Assembly: GCA_007130265.1 (NCBI GenBank)
Contig: SLST01000049.1
Span: 1 to 12,074, forward strand
From: Spirochaetales bacterium
GTDB taxonomy: Bacteria > Spirochaetota > Spirochaetia > DSM-27196 > SLST01
Length of the DNA stretch: 12,074 nucleotides
Direction: 5' to 3'
The translations under genes were made by a program, and so were the position numbers. Below are positions 1 to 6,241 of this stretch, one piece after another. Numbering within the stretch: position 1 is the stretch's first letter; every line of letters begins with the position of its first letter. Under the pieces are notes generated by a model, which ran no database searches, had not been told where the DNA came from, and saw nothing but the letters and a program-made list of their open reading frames with translations.

Positions 1-30
1 ATCCAGAAGTACGACTGTTAGTCCGGCGCG

Positions 31-1218
31 ATGCCTCCGACTCCGTCACCCGCCATCGCCTCACCGGGAGTCGACCGCACCCCGGTTCTTCTGATCGGCC
101 TCGCGGTCGCCTTTTCGCTGCTCGGCGACGTCACGATCTACACGGTCCTCCCCATCCACCACGAGACCCTCGGGTTCGGTCCGGTCGAAGTGGGGATCCT
201 GCTCTCCGCGAACCGATGGGTGCGCCTCGTGACGAACGGGCTCGCGCGTCGGGTCCTCGAGCGGCGGCCGGCCCGCCACATCCTCGCGCTGGTGCTCTTC
301 GCGGGGTCTCTGATAGCGTTTCTCTACGCCTCCGCGCCGCCCTTTTGGCTCTTCCTGCTCGGGCGGATCGCCTGGGGGGCGGTGTGGTCGTTCGTCCGTC
401 ACACAGGAGTGATGACGTCTATCAGGGTCAGCACGAAGGAGAATGCGGCAGGAGTTCTCGGGATCTATAACGGGACGGTCCAGCTTGGCTTCATCGCCGG
501 GACGCTCGCCGGAGCCGCGCTGTTTGACCTCATCGGCTTCGCGGCGGCGTTCAGCGTCATGGCGCTCCTCTCGCTGTCCGGGATCGTCTTCGACTACCTC
601 GCCTTCCGCAGGCTGCCGGAGCAGGCTCCCGTCCCACGCCAGCCGAGCGTCGCCGGGCGAAGGCGCGACGGCCCCATGCTGCTTCGCAGCTTCGTGACGA
701 CCTGCGTCGGCGTAGGGCTGATCATCTCCACGCTCGGGTTCGCTCTGCGCGAGCGTTTCGGCGTGACGGTGGAGCTTGGGCCGCTCGTGATCGGTATCGC
801 GACGATCAACGGCATCCTGATCGCGCTTCACTACGGAATCAACAGCGTTGGGTCGCCGATTCTCGGCGTCGCGATCGATCGCGTGGGACGCAGGACGGCG
901 GAGATCGTCGCCTTCTCCGTCGGGACGGCGGCGCTCGTTGCGGCAGCTCTCTTCTCGACGACACCGGTGCTCGTACCGGTGGTTGTCGTCTTCTTCGCCG
1001 CGAACGTCGCCTGCCGGCTCTCGTTGACCTCGCGCGCGGGGCTTGCCGGATCCGCGAGCTTCGCCCGCGTCATGACGGCCGCGGACCTTGGCGCTGCTTC
1101 CGGCCCGCTGATAGGGTGGCTCGCGATCGAGCGTGTTGGTTCGCCGGACGTTGTCTTCGCGATCGGTGCGGTGCTCTACTCCGTCGCGACGGTGACCGCG
1201 GCCGTGCGGCGGCGTTGA
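31..1218 (+). CDS. Major facilitator superfamily (MFS) transporter
   Basis: This is a 395-residue inner-membrane protein, the usual length for a 12-helix MFS secondary transporter. Hydrophobic segments lie near residues 17-40, 52-62, 84-100, 104-122, 142-163, 168-190, 218-238, 250-270, 272-281, 291-308, 311-330 and 355-390. A basic, proline-rich stretch at about 193-215 matches the central cytosolic loop between the two six-helix halves. The second half carries a motif A-like GVAIDRVGRR at 279-288, typical of the loop between helices 8 and 9. The substrate cannot be inferred; drug or metabolite export is the common role of this type. An in-frame TAG at 19-21 limits the N-terminus, so ATG 31 is the only ATG available there. 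No clear Shine-Dalgarno sequence precedes it. It converges with the reductase at 1233 with only 14 bases between stops and is not in an operon with it. Confidence 0.88.
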   Translation: MPPTPSPAIASPGVDRTPVLLIGLAVAFSLLGDVTIYTVLPIHHETLGFGPVEVGILLSANRWVRLVTNGLARRVLERRPARHILALVLFAGSLIAFLYASAPPFWLFLLGRIAWGAVWSFVRHTGVMTSIRVSTKENAAGVLGIYNGTVQLGFIAGTLAGAALFDLIGFAAAFSVMALLSLSGIVFDYLAFRRLPEQAPVPRQPSVAGRRRDGPMLLRSFVTTCVGVGLIISTLGFALRERFGVTVELGPLVIGIATINGILIALHYGINSVGSPILGVAIDRVGRRTAEIVAFSVGTAALVAAALFSTTPVLVPVVVVFFAANVACRLSLTSRAGLAGSASFARVMTAADLGAASGPLIGWLAIERVGSPDVVFAIGAVLYSVATVTAAVRRR

Positions 1219-1232
1219 GCCGTCCTCGCTCC

Positions 1233-1994
1233 CTATGCGGTGAACCCGCCGTCCACCAGCAGGATCTGGCCATGGATCATTGACGCCGCGTCGGACGCGA
1301 GAAAGAGTACGGTGTCCGCGACTTCCTCCACCGTCGCGAAACGGCCGAGCGGGATGCGTGCCTTCATGGGGTCGGCCTTCGCCGGATCACCCCACGCCTC
1401 GCGCCCGAGCGGCGTGAGAACGACCGTGGGGCCCACCGCGTTGACCCGGACATTGTGAGGTCCGAGTTCCACGGCCATCACCTGCGTGAGCCCCTGCAGG
1501 CCGAACTTGCTCGCGCAGTAGGCGGCATGTTCGCGGAACCCCCTGACGCTCGAGACGCTCGCAACGTGTACGATCGACCCGGACCTCCGTTCGATCATCC
1601 GGCGGGCGATCAGGCTCGAGATCAAGGCGGGGGCCCGAAGGTTGACATTCATCACTTCGTCCCAGTGTTGCGGATCGAGATCGACCAGGCGCTCGAGACG
1701 GTTGATGCCCGCATTGTTAATCAGGATATCGCAGTGGGCGCCGTTGACGGCCCACCGGGCCAGGGCGATCGGCGCGTCCGGGTCCGCCAGGTCGGCAGCC
1801 CGGGTCTCGCACTCGACACCGAGCTCCGCGATCTCGGATGCAAGTGTCCCGAGCGCCTCTTCGTCGCGCCCGGTCGCCGCGATCGCGCACCCGCTCCTCG
1901 CGAGACCCAGCGCGATCTCCCTCCCGATTCCTCTCGTCGCGCCGGTCACCAGCGCGCGCCTCCCTGAAAAGTCATACTTCACTGTGGTGTCCAT
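1233..1994 (-). CDS. Short-chain dehydrogenase/reductase (SDR), classical type
   Basis: This is a cytosolic NAD(P)H-dependent oxidoreductase of about 253 residues with a full classical SDR signature. Numbered from the further-upstream ATG at 2012, the glycine-rich cofactor site TGATRGIG is at 23-30, NNAG at 99-102, the structural Asn at 124, catalytic Ser at 152, Tyr165 and Lys169 (YCASK). The C-terminal VDGG is at 253-256. The FabG-like layout and C-terminal GRFATVEEVA segment place it among 3-oxoacyl-ACP reductase or sugar/alcohol dehydrogenase-like SDRs; the substrate is unknown. I chose the ATG at 1994 because AAGGGGG sits five bases before it on the minus strand. The ATG at 2012 has no ribosome binding site and would add only six residues. 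It is monocistronic and convergent with the MFS gene. Confidence 0.9.
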   Translation of the reverse strand: MDTTVKYDFSGRRALVTGATRGIGREIALGLARSGCAIAATGRDEEALGTLASEIAELGVECETRAADLADPDAPIALARWAVNGAHCDILINNAGINRLERLVDLDPQHWDEVMNVNLRAPALISSLIARRMIERRSGSIVHVASVSSVRGFREHAAYCASKFGLQGLTQVMAVELGPHNVRVNAVGPTVVLTPLGREAWGDPAKADPMKARIPLGRFATVEEVADTVLFLASDAASMIHGQILLVDGGFTA

Positions 1995-2039
1995 TGCGTC
2001 CCCCTTCGCCATCGTAGCGCGGATGCGCGCGGGCGAACA

Positions 2040-2206
2040 GACGCGTTCGCAAGGCTCCTTGATCTATCGGTCCAGCGCATCAACAAACTCGTCCGGCGTT
2101 CGCGGAGTGTCACACCGGGGACGCCAGGGTGGTTCTCAGAGGCGCCCGGCATAAGGATGAGTTCTGGATCAGCCTCCAGACGGCGTACGACCCGGCACGC
2201 AATCGA
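2040..2206 (+). pseudogene. Decayed HigA-type antitoxin fragment
   Basis: Two reading frames together resemble the C-terminal two-thirds of a HigA/XRE antitoxin. In the first frame, 2040 to about 2150 reads DAFARLLDLSVQRINKLV followed by RRSRSVTP. This corresponds to the helix-turn-helix segment usually seen as LAxxLGVSxxRINELVxGKRxxTP. After a frame change near 2150, bases 2156-2206 read DEFWISLQTAYDPARNR, matching the diagnostic HigA segment xEFWLNLQxAYDLxxAR. The N-terminal start region, a continuous frame and any HigB toxin gene are all missing. It is squeezed between the divergent reductase start and the promoter of the serine hydrolase. The match rests on my recognition of the family motif, not on an alignment search. 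Confidence 0.6.
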
Positions 2207-2267
2207 TCCACCCGGGCCCATCAGACCTCTGGCGATGAACGCCCGAATGCCTTCCATCCGCTGCACG

Positions 2268-2285
2268 CGTGCTCGTGCTCGTGCT
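2268..2285. repeat. Three tandem copies of a 6-base unit (CGTGCT)
   Basis: CGTGCT occurs three times without interruption in the non-coding gap between the antitoxin relic and the serine hydrolase promoter. It is too short and too few in copies to assign a role. Replication slippage in non-coding DNA is the simplest explanation. Confidence 0.5.
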
Positions 2286-2311
2286 CAGACCGGCAGCTGA
2301 GGTCTCGTTCC

Positions 2312-2340
2312 TTGACGGGACAGCTCTTCAGGGTTACCAT
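2312..2340 (+). promoter_or_regulatory. Sigma70-like promoter for the serine hydrolase
   Basis: TTGACG at 2312-2317 matches the -35 consensus in five of six positions. TACCAT at 2335-2340 matches the -10 consensus in four of six. The spacer is the ideal 17 bases. Transcription would begin near 2347, leaving a 5' leader of about 26 bases that contains GGAGG at 2363-2367, five bases before ATG 2373. Position, spacing and ribosome binding site all agree. Confidence 0.6.
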
Positions 2341-2372
2341 CCGCAGCTACCAATCTCCCACCGGAGGCACTC

Positions 2373-3455
2373 ATGACCGCAGCCGAAACAACCACACGCA
2401 TCGAGTCGGAGTTCCGACGCCAGGTCCGCAAGAGCAGGAATCCGCGGAACGCGTACCTGCGCGTTCGTGCACAGCGGTTCGGCGTCGATCTGAACATAGC
2501 AGAAGGAAAGACCGGAGACGCCAAAGCGGACACGCAGCAACCGGTTCATCTCGCGAGCGTCGGGAAGCTGTTTACTTCTACGGTCGTGAGCATTCTCAGT
2601 GAGCGCCGGGAGCTCTCGTTCTCGGACCCCATCTCGCGGCATCTGGATGCGGAACTCATGAACGGTCTGCACGTCCTAAAGGGCACCGATTACTCGGATC
2701 AGATCCAGGTCCGCCACCTCCTCAATCAGACCTCCGGTCTCGACGATTCGTTCTGGCCGCTCATGGAGGAGCTGGCGAAGAACCCTTCCATGTGCATATC
2801 GCCTCGCGAGGCGGTCGAGTGGGGGAAACGGCACCTGACGCCGAAGTCGAAGCCGGGAGAGAAGCACCACTACACTGACACCAATTACCACCTGCTCGGC
2901 CTGATCGTCGAGGGCATCACGAAGGCGCCCTTCCACGAGGCGTTGCATCGACTTATCTTCGATCCGCTGGAGATGCAGAGCGCGTACATGCATGGTTACT
3001 CGCAACCGAAGGTGAAGTTGGACCTTCCCCCGGCGGGGCTCTACATCAACGGTGTCGACTACTCGGAGGTGCCGGGCTTTGCCCAGATCGACTACGCGGG
3101 CGGCGGCGTGCGTGCCACGCTCGACGACTTCCTCACCTTCATGACGGCGCTCGTCAACCACAGGCTCGTGACACCCGAAACGCTCAACACCATGCTATCG
3201 GACGACGCGCCGTCTCTGCCCGGGATGCGTTACGGGTATGCGATCTGGAAGTTCGTGACGGTGCCGATCGTGGCCCCCGCGAAGTTCAACTGCCGGGGCT
3301 GCGCGGGAGTAACCGGCGCTTTCATGTTCCACCACCCGAGAACCGACTCGTACGTCATCGGCTCGTTCAACGACATGGAGTTCAAGTCGAAGGCGCTACG
3401 CTTCATGCTTTCCAAGGTGATCAACCATCTGCTGAAGTGTGAGCAGGCTTCGTAG
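2373..3455 (+). CDS. Serine hydrolase, class C beta-lactamase / penicillin-binding-like fold
   Basis: This 360-residue protein belongs to the beta-lactamase class C superfamily (esterases, D-aminopeptidases and PBP-like enzymes). The nucleophile motif SVGK at 62-65 follows the conserved HLAS lead-in. LLNQTSGLDD at 116-125 is the usual family helix-loop. YTDTNY at 167-172 occupies the place of the YxN motif, with Tyr167 as probable general base. AGGGVRATLDDF at 242-253 is also typical. In the third motif, normally HxG within GHSG, the sequence reads GCAG at 309-312, so Cys310 replaces the His. No signal peptide is visible: the N-terminus is polar and charged, suggesting a cytosolic esterase or peptidase rather than a periplasmic beta-lactamase. 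The start is well supported by GGAGG at 2363-2367. Its 3' end converges with the next gene, with 14 bases between them. Hydrolytic substrate is unknown. Confidence 0.88.
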   Translation: MTAAETTTRIESEFRRQVRKSRNPRNAYLRVRAQRFGVDLNIAEGKTGDAKADTQQPVHLASVGKLFTSTVVSILSERRELSFSDPISRHLDAELMNGLHVLKGTDYSDQIQVRHLLNQTSGLDDSFWPLMEELAKNPSMCISPREAVEWGKRHLTPKSKPGEKHHYTDTNYHLLGLIVEGITKAPFHEALHRLIFDPLEMQSAYMHGYSQPKVKLDLPPAGLYINGVDYSEVPGFAQIDYAGGGVRATLDDFLTFMTALVNHRLVTPETLNTMLSDDAPSLPGMRYGYAIWKFVTVPIVAPAKFNCRGCAGVTGAFMFHHPRTDSYVIGSFNDMEFKSKALRFMLSKVINHLLKCEQAS

Positions 3456-3469
3456 CCGGGCCCCGCGCT

Positions 3470-4417
3470 TCACTTCGCCACGATCTCCTCGAGGAACAAT
3501 CGGGTCTTGGCGGCGATGGTGTCCGCGGCGAGATTGTGGACGTAGTGCGGCACATCGAGGAGTCGGTAACGACCCCCGGCCGCCTCGGTGTAGGCGACGA
3601 GAAGCTCCGTCCAGTCGGGTACGGCCACGTCGGAACCGTCGGAGATGAAGAGGTAGAGCGGCACGTCAGGAATGCCCTCTGCGGCCACGAGCTCGGCATT
3701 CGCCTGGGCGGCCGAGACCTCTGCGAGCATGTCGCGCGTCATCGTGCGTCCGAAGAGGACGGCGCAGTAGGCGTCCGTCTCCTCCGCCGACACGTATCGC
3801 CGGCTCACCGGCGGTGCTTCGTGGCAGAGTGATGGAACGAGGCGCAGAAGCCCGGATCGCGCGGAGAAAGTTACAAGCGCAAGAACCAGCCGCGGAGGCG
3901 GTAGCACCTCGTAGACCGGCGGGACCGCCGGGTCGAGGCCCACGATCGCGACGACCTCGTCCGGATACCGATTGGCCCAATGCAGGGCCTCGAGCCCGCC
4001 CATGGAATGTGGAAGCAGGACGTACGGCGGGTCGTGACCGCTTCCGCTCAGCGCGGTGCGGGTTTCTGCCAGAACGGTGGTGATGTCGCGCGATGTGCCG
4101 CCGTCATCGCTCCAGCCGTAGCCGGCTCGCTCCACAACGACCGTCCGGAAGTCGCCTGAGAGTCTCCGGGACAGGCCGCGGAAATCGAAGGTGGGGGCCG
4201 TCGTGCCGCTGCCTGCAAGGAATACCAGGGTCGGCTGCCCGGCGCCTTCGCTGTAGACGTGAAGCCGGTGGCCGTTCACCGTCACCAACCGTCCCGGCGG
4301 CCGGTGGGTGGCTCGTTCCCGGGCGAGGTGTATCCGGTGGCCGACGACGCCGGCCACGAACAGGAGACAGATCAGGGTCATCAGCCCAAGGCCGAGCAGA
4401 ACAAAGCGCCGTTCCAT
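3470..4417 (-). CDS. Membrane-anchored alpha/beta hydrolase
   Basis: This 315-residue alpha/beta hydrolase starts with a hydrophobic segment at about 5-26, preceded by ERR and followed by basic residues. That is a single-pass anchor, which may leave the catalytic domain outside the cytoplasmic membrane. HVYSEGAGQPTLVFLAGSG at 53-71 gives the first strand and oxyanion-hole region. RAGYGWS is at 97-103. The nucleophile elbow is HSMGG at 137-141 with Ser138. The acid is probably Asp260 or Asp263 in the SDGSD segment, and the general base is probably His291 in PHYVH. The elbow has Pro136 where Gly is usual. No Shine-Dalgarno sequence precedes the ATG, so translation may be leaderless or weak. It is transcribed divergently from the gene at 4519. 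Candidate activities are esterase or lipase on small esters; the specific substrate is not apparent. Confidence 0.87.
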   Translation of the reverse strand: MERRFVLLGLGLMTLICLLFVAGVVGHRIHLARERATHRPPGRLVTVNGHRLHVYSEGAGQPTLVFLAGSGTTAPTFDFRGLSRRLSGDFRTVVVERAGYGWSDDGGTSRDITTVLAETRTALSGSGHDPPYVLLPHSMGGLEALHWANRYPDEVVAIVGLDPAVPPVYEVLPPPRLVLALVTFSARSGLLRLVPSLCHEAPPVSRRYVSAEETDAYCAVLFGRTMTRDMLAEVSAAQANAELVAAEGIPDVPLYLFISDGSDVAVPDWTELLVAYTEAAGGRYRLLDVPHYVHNLAADTIAAKTRLFLEEIVAK

Positions 4418-4423
4418 TCCGTA

Positions 4424-4452
4424 GTAGTACTGCGAACCGGTCCCCTTGCCAA
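4424..4452 (-). promoter_or_regulatory. Possible leaderless promoter for the anchored hydrolase
   Basis: Read on the minus strand, TTGGCA (4452-4447) matches the -35 consensus in five of six positions. TACTAC (4429-4424) follows after 17 bases. The -10 match is poor (three of six) and lacks the final T. The spacing would place the transcription start at or next to the ATG at 4417, which would explain the absent ribosome binding site. The rest of the 101-base divergent gap (4418-4518) shows no convincing operator. Confidence 0.25.
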
Positions 4453-4518
4453 GTACCGCTGGCGGCGATCGGCATGGCTGTTTCGGTTCGCCGTCGCGTA
4501 TGGTAAGCTTGTACCGCT

Positions 4519-5277
4519 ATGTCAGAGCGATACTCCGGAGAAGAGGTGCAGCGCATCATCGCGCGAGCGGTCGAGCTCGAGAACGAGCTCCGCGTCGAGA
4601 GTCCGGCGGAGGAGCCGGGCCCGGAGGGGTTCGACGAGGCCGATCTCGACCGGATCGCCGCTGAGGTGGGGATTCCACGGGAGGCCCTCCGAGTGGCGGT
4701 CGCCGAGTATCGCTCGCCACCGGTAGAGGTCGGCTTCCAGGGGAACGCTGCACGAGTCAGCGGAACGGTCCCCGGTACCCTCGACGACGAAGCGCTCAGG
4801 CGTCTCGAGCGCGAGGTAACGAGTATCATTGCCCATGAAGCCTCGCGCGGTCCGCTGGGCATACCGGGTTCGACCGACGTGGGCAACTCGGCGATTCGTT
4901 ACCGAAGCGGGTACCTCACGGAGCAGATGGAAGGGCACAGGCTCCAGTTCACCATCCGCAGCACCGGCCGTACGGTTGAGCTCGATCTCAGTGACGACAT
5001 GACCAATAGCATCATCGGGCTCTACGGAGGACTCGTGGGTGGCGCCGGGCTCGGGATGGGCCTTGGGGTCGGCATGGGAGTCGGCCTGGGAGTGCTCGGG
5101 TCGGCCGCGTTTGCGCTGATCTTCCCGGTCGTGACGATCGCCGGAATGTACGCCCTCGCGCGCCGCCTTGTTCGGCACTTCAAGGCGAAGAGGACTCAAG
5201 AGGTACGCAGGATCGCCGAGTCGATCCTCGCTGCGATCAGAAGCGAGACGACGAGGAATCAGGACGAGCAGCCATAG
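4519..5277 (+). CDS. Membrane protein with glycine-zipper helices and soluble N-terminal helical domain
   Basis: The 252-residue product has three parts. Residues 1-64 (YSGEEVQRIIARA at 5-17, then LDRIAAEVGIPREALRVA at 43-60) resemble a short helical module that occurs at the N-terminus of many uncharacterised bacterial membrane proteins. Residues 66-160 are soluble and predicted beta-rich. Residues 164-216 form one long or two closely spaced membrane helices; 170-194 is a run of G-x-G and G-x-x-x-G spacing suited to tight helix packing or oligomerisation. The tail (217-252) is basic then polar. No catalytic motif was recognised and no function is assigned. No clear ribosome binding site precedes ATG 4519. 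It is the first gene of a run, and its stop overlaps the ribosome binding site of the following hydrolase, so the two are probably co-translated. Confidence 0.82.
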   Translation: MSERYSGEEVQRIIARAVELENELRVESPAEEPGPEGFDEADLDRIAAEVGIPREALRVAVAEYRSPPVEVGFQGNAARVSGTVPGTLDDEALRRLEREVTSIIAHEASRGPLGIPGSTDVGNSAIRYRSGYLTEQMEGHRLQFTIRSTGRTVELDLSDDMTNSIIGLYGGLVGGAGLGMGLGVGMGVGLGVLGSAAFALIFPVVTIAGMYALARRLVRHFKAKRTQEVRRIAESILAAIRSETTRNQDEQP

Positions 5278-5286
5278 GAGGATCGG

Positions 5287-6216
5287 ATGCAGGAGCAGGA
5301 GATCGGGTTCGCCTCAGACGGCTTTCGACTGGGCGCGACGCTCGCCCTGCCGGATGGTGAGGGGCCATTCCCGGGGGTCGTCTTTGTCGCCGGATCCGGT
5401 GAGGTCGACCGCAACGAGAATCACGAGAAAATGCAGATGAACGCCTTCAACGAGTTTGCCCGCCACCTGGCCGAAAGGGGACTCGCCTCGCTCCGGTACG
5501 ACAAACGGGGCGTCGGGGCGAGTGAGGGGGAGTTCATCAAGGCTGGGTTCCATGACAACGTAGCGGACGCCGCGTCGGCTCTTGAGTATCTGCGGGGCCG
5601 GACGGAGATCGACGCAGAACGCACCTTTGTCGTCGGCCACAGCGAAGGAGCGCTCATCGCCTCCCGTCTCGCCGGTGAGGGCATCGCAACGGCCGGAGTC
5701 GTGCTGATAGCCGGCACCGCGTGCTCCGGCGAAGAGGTCCTTAACTGGCAGGCCTCGGAGGTTGTCCGGCACATGACCGGCTTCCAGGGGTGGCTCATCA
5801 GGACGCTCCCGATCGATCCCTTGAAGATGCAGCGGAAACTGCTCGCGAAGGTCGTCTCGTCGTCGGGCGACACGTTGCGAGTGCAGCTCGTCGTCAAGCT
5901 CAACGCGAAGTGGATGCGCGAGTTCATCGCCTACGACCCGGTCCCGGACCTTGCGAAGGCAGGCTGCCCTGTGCTCGCGATTACCGGTGGGAACGACGTC
6001 CAGGTGAACCCCGCCGACGTCGCGGCTATCGAAGCGATCGTCGCCGGGCCGTTCGAGGGGCAGGTGATCCCGGGTCTCACGCACCTGCTACGGGAGGGCG
6101 AGCCCGGCACGGCCGACTACAAGCGCCAGCTGAAAGCTCCCCTGGACGAGCGGCTGACGGCGATGGTGGTTCAGTGGCTCGAACGGCAGGTTGGAGCCGC
6201 ACGGCCCGTAGGGTGA
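5287..6216 (+). CDS. Alpha/beta hydrolase (serine esterase/thioesterase-like)
   Basis: This 309-residue protein has no signal peptide and is probably cytosolic. It follows the alpha/beta hydrolase order. VVFVAGSGEVDRNEN at 31-45 supplies the oxyanion region. LRYDKRGVGASEG is at 69-81. The nucleophile elbow GHSEG is at 117-121 with Ser119. The acid is Asp237 in GGNDVQV, and the base is His266 in GLTHLL. The GSG-x-x-D-R-N segment and the lid-like insertion at 145-215 resemble dienelactone-hydrolase/S9-like esterases of the COG1073 type. The substrate is unknown. The start is strong: TAGGAGG at 5275-5281 includes the previous gene's stop codon and lies six bases before ATG 5287, a translational-coupling arrangement. 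The regulator follows after 25 bases, so this hydrolase is likely made together with it and may act on the ligand or product that the regulator senses (inference). Confidence 0.9.
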   Translation: MQEQEIGFASDGFRLGATLALPDGEGPFPGVVFVAGSGEVDRNENHEKMQMNAFNEFARHLAERGLASLRYDKRGVGASEGEFIKAGFHDNVADAASALEYLRGRTEIDAERTFVVGHSEGALIASRLAGEGIATAGVVLIAGTACSGEEVLNWQASEVVRHMTGFQGWLIRTLPIDPLKMQRKLLAKVVSSSGDTLRVQLVVKLNAKWMREFIAYDPVPDLAKAGCPVLAITGGNDVQVNPADVAAIEAIVAGPFEGQVIPGLTHLLREGEPGTADYKRQLKAPLDERLTAMVVQWLERQVGAARPVG

Positions 6217-6241
6217 ATCGGCGGACCCGATCCGGAGGATC

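Noticed and set aside
61..831. Long minus-strand open frame opposite the MFS gene
   Set aside because: Its translation is charged, Arg/Asp/Glu-rich and low in hydrophobic cores, as expected for the antisense of a high-GC membrane-protein gene. It has no recognisable domain.
1979..2266. Minus-strand 95-residue open frame in the gap before the serine hydrolase
   Set aside because: It overlaps the reductase start and runs antisense to the HigA-like relic. Its translation has no family-like features.
4104..4886. Minus-strand open frame spanning the divergent promoter region
   Set aside because: It would overlap both the anchored hydrolase and the glycine-zipper gene. It is Ser/Arg/Pro-rich with no motif, typical of a spurious high-GC frame.
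5314..6084. Long minus-strand open frame opposite the alpha/beta hydrolase
   Set aside because: The plus-strand frame has a full catalytic motif set and a coupled ribosome binding site. The antisense product shows no domain and is a GC-driven shadow.
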